Made by a program: the position numbers and the translations under genes. A stretch of 64,000 nt of DNA from Mesonia aquimarina. Its GTDB lineage: Bacteria > Bacteroidota > Bacteroidia > Flavobacteriales > Flavobacteriaceae. The DNA lies in NCBI RefSeq assembly GCF_003667275.1, contig NZ_RCNV01000005.1, positions 62,001 to 126,000 on the forward strand, written 5' to 3'. Under the pieces are notes generated by a model that was not told the DNA's origin, did not search any database, and worked only from the letters and a program-made list of their open reading frames with translations. Shown here in pieces: positions 62,341-64,000 of the stretch; the stretch's first letter is position 1; each line of letters begins with the position of its first letter.

Positions 62341-62364
62341 ACAACCTTTTCTTGGTTGTCTTTT
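62341..62364 (+). terminator. Weak terminator-like hairpin before the RND operon
   Basis: ACAACC (62341-62346) and GGTTGT (62354-62359) form a 6-bp stem with a 7-base loop and then CTTTT. The short stem and interrupted T run make termination uncertain. Confidence 0.45.
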
Positions 62365-62412
62365 ATCACAACGATAAAATTTAGCGCGTAATATCGGTTT
62401 GTTTTAATATAA

Positions 62413-62461
62413 ACACACCTATAACGCCAGCATGTTTTCATGCAACAATATTACACACCTA
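62413..62461 (+). promoter_or_regulatory. Possible operator of the RND efflux operon
   Basis: The palindrome GCATG-TTTT-CATGC (62430-62443) lies exactly midway between two copies of the direct repeat ACACACCTA (62413-62421 and 62453-62461), 40 bases apart. This symmetric arrangement in a leader 26-74 bases before the adaptor ATG suggests a regulator-binding site. No regulator gene is adjacent. Confidence 0.4.
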
Positions 62462-62486
62462 AAAATCTTATAAACAGATTATTATC

Positions 62487-63569
62487 ATGAAAAAAATTCT
62501 ATTATTCATGGGCTTATGTGGCATGATATGCCTAACAAGCTGTGAATCAAAAAAACATGAAAAAGAATTAGTGTCTACATTTCTTGTGACCCAGCCTATT
62601 CGTAAAGACACCTTAATTACCAATCAATATGTTGCACAAGTTCAGTCTATAAGGAATATTGAAATTAGAGCACAAGAACGAGGATATTTGCAAGATATCT
62701 ATGTAGACGAAGGAGAGTCAGTTAAGAAAGGGCAATTGATGTTCAGAATTATGCCAAAACTCTATGAGGCCGAACAACAAAAAGCCGAAGCAGAAGCAGA
62801 ATTTGCAAAAATAGAATACCTCAACACTAAAAAGCTAGCGAATAGTAATGTCGTTTCTCCAAATGAGTTAGCGATGGCAAAAGCACATTACGATAAAGCA
62901 AAAGCAGAATTAGCACTTGCTAACGTGCATTTAGATTTCACTAGTATTCGAGCTCCTTTTGAGGGTATTTCAGATCGACTTCATCTAAAATTAGGAAGCC
63001 TGGTTGATGAAGGTGATTTATTAACCACACTTTCCGATAACAGCGAAATGTGGGTTTATTATAATGTACCGGAAGCCGAATATCTAGAATATATGAATAC
63101 CAAAAATTCTGAAGATAAAAAAGAAGTTCAGCTTCTTATGGCAAACAACAAAATGTATCCCGAAACAGGAATCGTAAAAACCATCGAAGGAGAATTTAAT
63201 AACGAAACCGGGAATATCGCCTTTAGAGCAACTTTTCCTAACCCAAAAGGTTTATTAAGACACGGCGAAACTGGAAGCATTATCACCACAATTCCATTTA
63301 AAAATGCTTTGTTAATACCACAAAAAACAACTTTTGAAGTGTTAGACAAACACTACGTCTATGTAGTTTCAGAAGAAAATAAAATCGAAGCGAAAGAGAT
63401 TAAAATTGCAAGTGAACTTCCGCATTTATATGTGATAAGTTATGGCATTACCGAAGAGGATAAAATTCTTTTGGAAGGCTTACGAAAAGTAAGAAACGGA
63501 GATGAAATCGAATACGAATTCGAAGAGCCCGAAAAAGTGATTAATCACTTGCAACTATATGCCGAATAA
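62487..63569 (+). CDS. RND efflux periplasmic adaptor lipoprotein
   Basis: Membrane-fusion protein of a tripartite RND efflux system, 360 residues. The lipobox LTSC makes Cys19 the anchor. The MFP order is intact: lipoyl half RAQERGYLQDIYVDEGESVKKGQLMFRI, coiled-coil hairpin (about 93-150), second lipoyl half FTSIRAPFEGISDRLHLKLGSLVDEGDLL, then the beta-barrel and membrane-proximal domains. It is followed by the RND pump gene after 23 bases. Substrate is unknown, and the outer-membrane channel lies outside the window. Confidence 0.94.
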   Translation: MKKILLFMGLCGMICLTSCESKKHEKELVSTFLVTQPIRKDTLITNQYVAQVQSIRNIEIRAQERGYLQDIYVDEGESVKKGQLMFRIMPKLYEAEQQKAEAEAEFAKIEYLNTKKLANSNVVSPNELAMAKAHYDKAKAELALANVHLDFTSIRAPFEGISDRLHLKLGSLVDEGDLLTTLSDNSEMWVYYNVPEAEYLEYMNTKNSEDKKEVQLLMANNKMYPETGIVKTIEGEFNNETGNIAFRATFPNPKGLLRHGETGSIITTIPFKNALLIPQKTTFEVLDKHYVYVVSEENKIEAKEIKIASELPHLYVISYGITEEDKILLEGLRKVRNGDEIEYEFEEPEKVINHLQLYAE

Positions 63570-63592
63570 ATCAATAGCAAAATTCAGAAAAA

Positions 63593-64000
63593 ATGTTTAA
63601 ACGATTTATACATAGACCTGTATTTGCTATAGTGATTTCAATCATTATAGTTTTTATGGGGTCTTTAGCCATAAAAAAATTACCCATATCTCAGTTCCCT
63701 CAAATTGCACCAACTACGGTAAATATTTTTGTAGCTTATCCGGGAGCAAGTGCTGATGTGTTGGTAAAATCTACCCTAATTACCTTAGAAAATTCTATTA
63801 ACGGAGTACAAGATATGCGCTATATTGCTACCGATGCTACGAGTGCCGGTGAAGCAACACTTCGCGTTATTTTTGAACCCGGCACAGACCCTAATGAAGC
63901 TGTAGTTCGGGTAAAAACCCGAGTCGACAGGGTAATGCCACTTTTACCTGAATTAGTTCAGCGAGAAGGTGTTAGCATTACGCCCATTCAGCCTAGTATG
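63593..64000 (+). CDS. RND efflux inner-membrane pump, N-terminal part (cut by window end)
   Basis: First 136 codons of an AcrB-type proton-driven exporter; the reading frame is still open at the window end. The first transmembrane helix (MFKRFIHRPVFAIVISIIIVFMGSLAI) and the porter-domain start KLPISQFPQIAPTTVNIFVAYPGASADVL match the conserved family pattern, followed by FEPGTDPNEAVVRVKTRVD. The family is normally near 1050 residues, so most of the gene is outside. It forms an operon with the adaptor. Confidence 0.92.
   Translation, partial: MFKRFIHRPVFAIVISIIIVFMGSLAIKKLPISQFPQIAPTTVNIFVAYPGASADVLVKSTLITLENSINGVQDMRYIATDATSAGEATLRVIFEPGTDPNEAVVRVKTRVDRVMPLLPELVQREGVSITPIQPSM

Noticed and set aside
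1-64000. CRISPR arrays, insertion sequences, prophage or integrase genes
   Set aside because: No regularly spaced repeats, transposase motifs or phage genes were seen on either strand; gene content and order look like core genome.

Overview
The window looks like a chromosomal core segment of a low-GC member of the Bacteroidota, most likely the family Flavobacteriaceae. The evidence is the giant type IX secretion translocon SprA, a PorP/SprF-family protein, a complete alternative complex III (ActA-F) fused in one operon to an aa3-type cytochrome oxidase, a split NifU with duplicated N-domain, a MaeB malic enzyme with a phosphotransacetylase tail, two Bacteroidota-style TonB proteins, and promoter boxes of the TAnnTTTG type instead of the enterobacterial -10. 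Start sites mostly lack Shine-Dalgarno sequences and are preceded by A/T-rich leaders. No tRNA, rRNA, CRISPR array, prophage or insertion sequence was recognised.

Layout. 1-2.3 kb (+): the last codons of an upstream outer-membrane protein gene (probably bamA), two Skp/OmpH periplasmic chaperones and glutamate racemase. 2.3-10.7 kb: PorP/SprF (-), NifU (+), a PiT phosphate transporter with a PhoU-like tail (-), a DUF255 thioredoxin-fold protein, an MscS channel and a secreted protein of unknown function (+). 10.7-18.3 kb (-): an export operon with one ABC ATPase, two MacB-type permeases, two HlyD-type adaptors and a TolC channel, ending in tsaB. 18.5-24.1 kb (-): a cytochrome oxidase biogenesis and subunit cluster (heme O synthase, two subunit III genes, subunit IV, a cysteine-free thioredoxin-fold protein, SCO, DUF420, a small CxxC membrane protein and a beta-rich exported protein). 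24.2-38.8 kb (-): two tonB genes, VanZ-like, gcvH, sprA, ruvA, maeB, queG and ruvB.

38.9-50.6 kb (-) is a long respiratory operon, actABCDEF followed by coxB and ctaD, running from a TAnnTTTG promoter to a strong terminator. It moves electrons from menaquinol through hexaheme ActA and monoheme ActE to a CuA/heme-copper oxidase. The subunit III, subunit IV, heme O synthase and SCO functions it needs are in the separate 18.5-24.1 kb cluster. 50.8-53.1 kb is a small surface-protein segment: a SPOR protein, an orphan curlin-repeat protein, and a lipoprotein whose signal peptide is interrupted by a frameshift inside a T-tract/heptamer repeat. 53.2-57.8 kb (-) is rimP-nusA-infB, with a terminator-like hairpin in its leader. 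57.9-64 kb carries a universal stress protein, an AsmA/DUF748-like protein, a calcineurin-type phosphoesterase, three small unknown proteins and the start of an RND efflux operon cut by the window end.

Most of the sequence is ordinary core genome. The observations most worth following are the possibly phase-variable lipoprotein at 52.2-53.1 kb, the orphan curlin beside it, the leader hairpin before rimP, and the cysteine-free SCO neighbour. I did not find convincing evidence for an entirely new multi-gene system.
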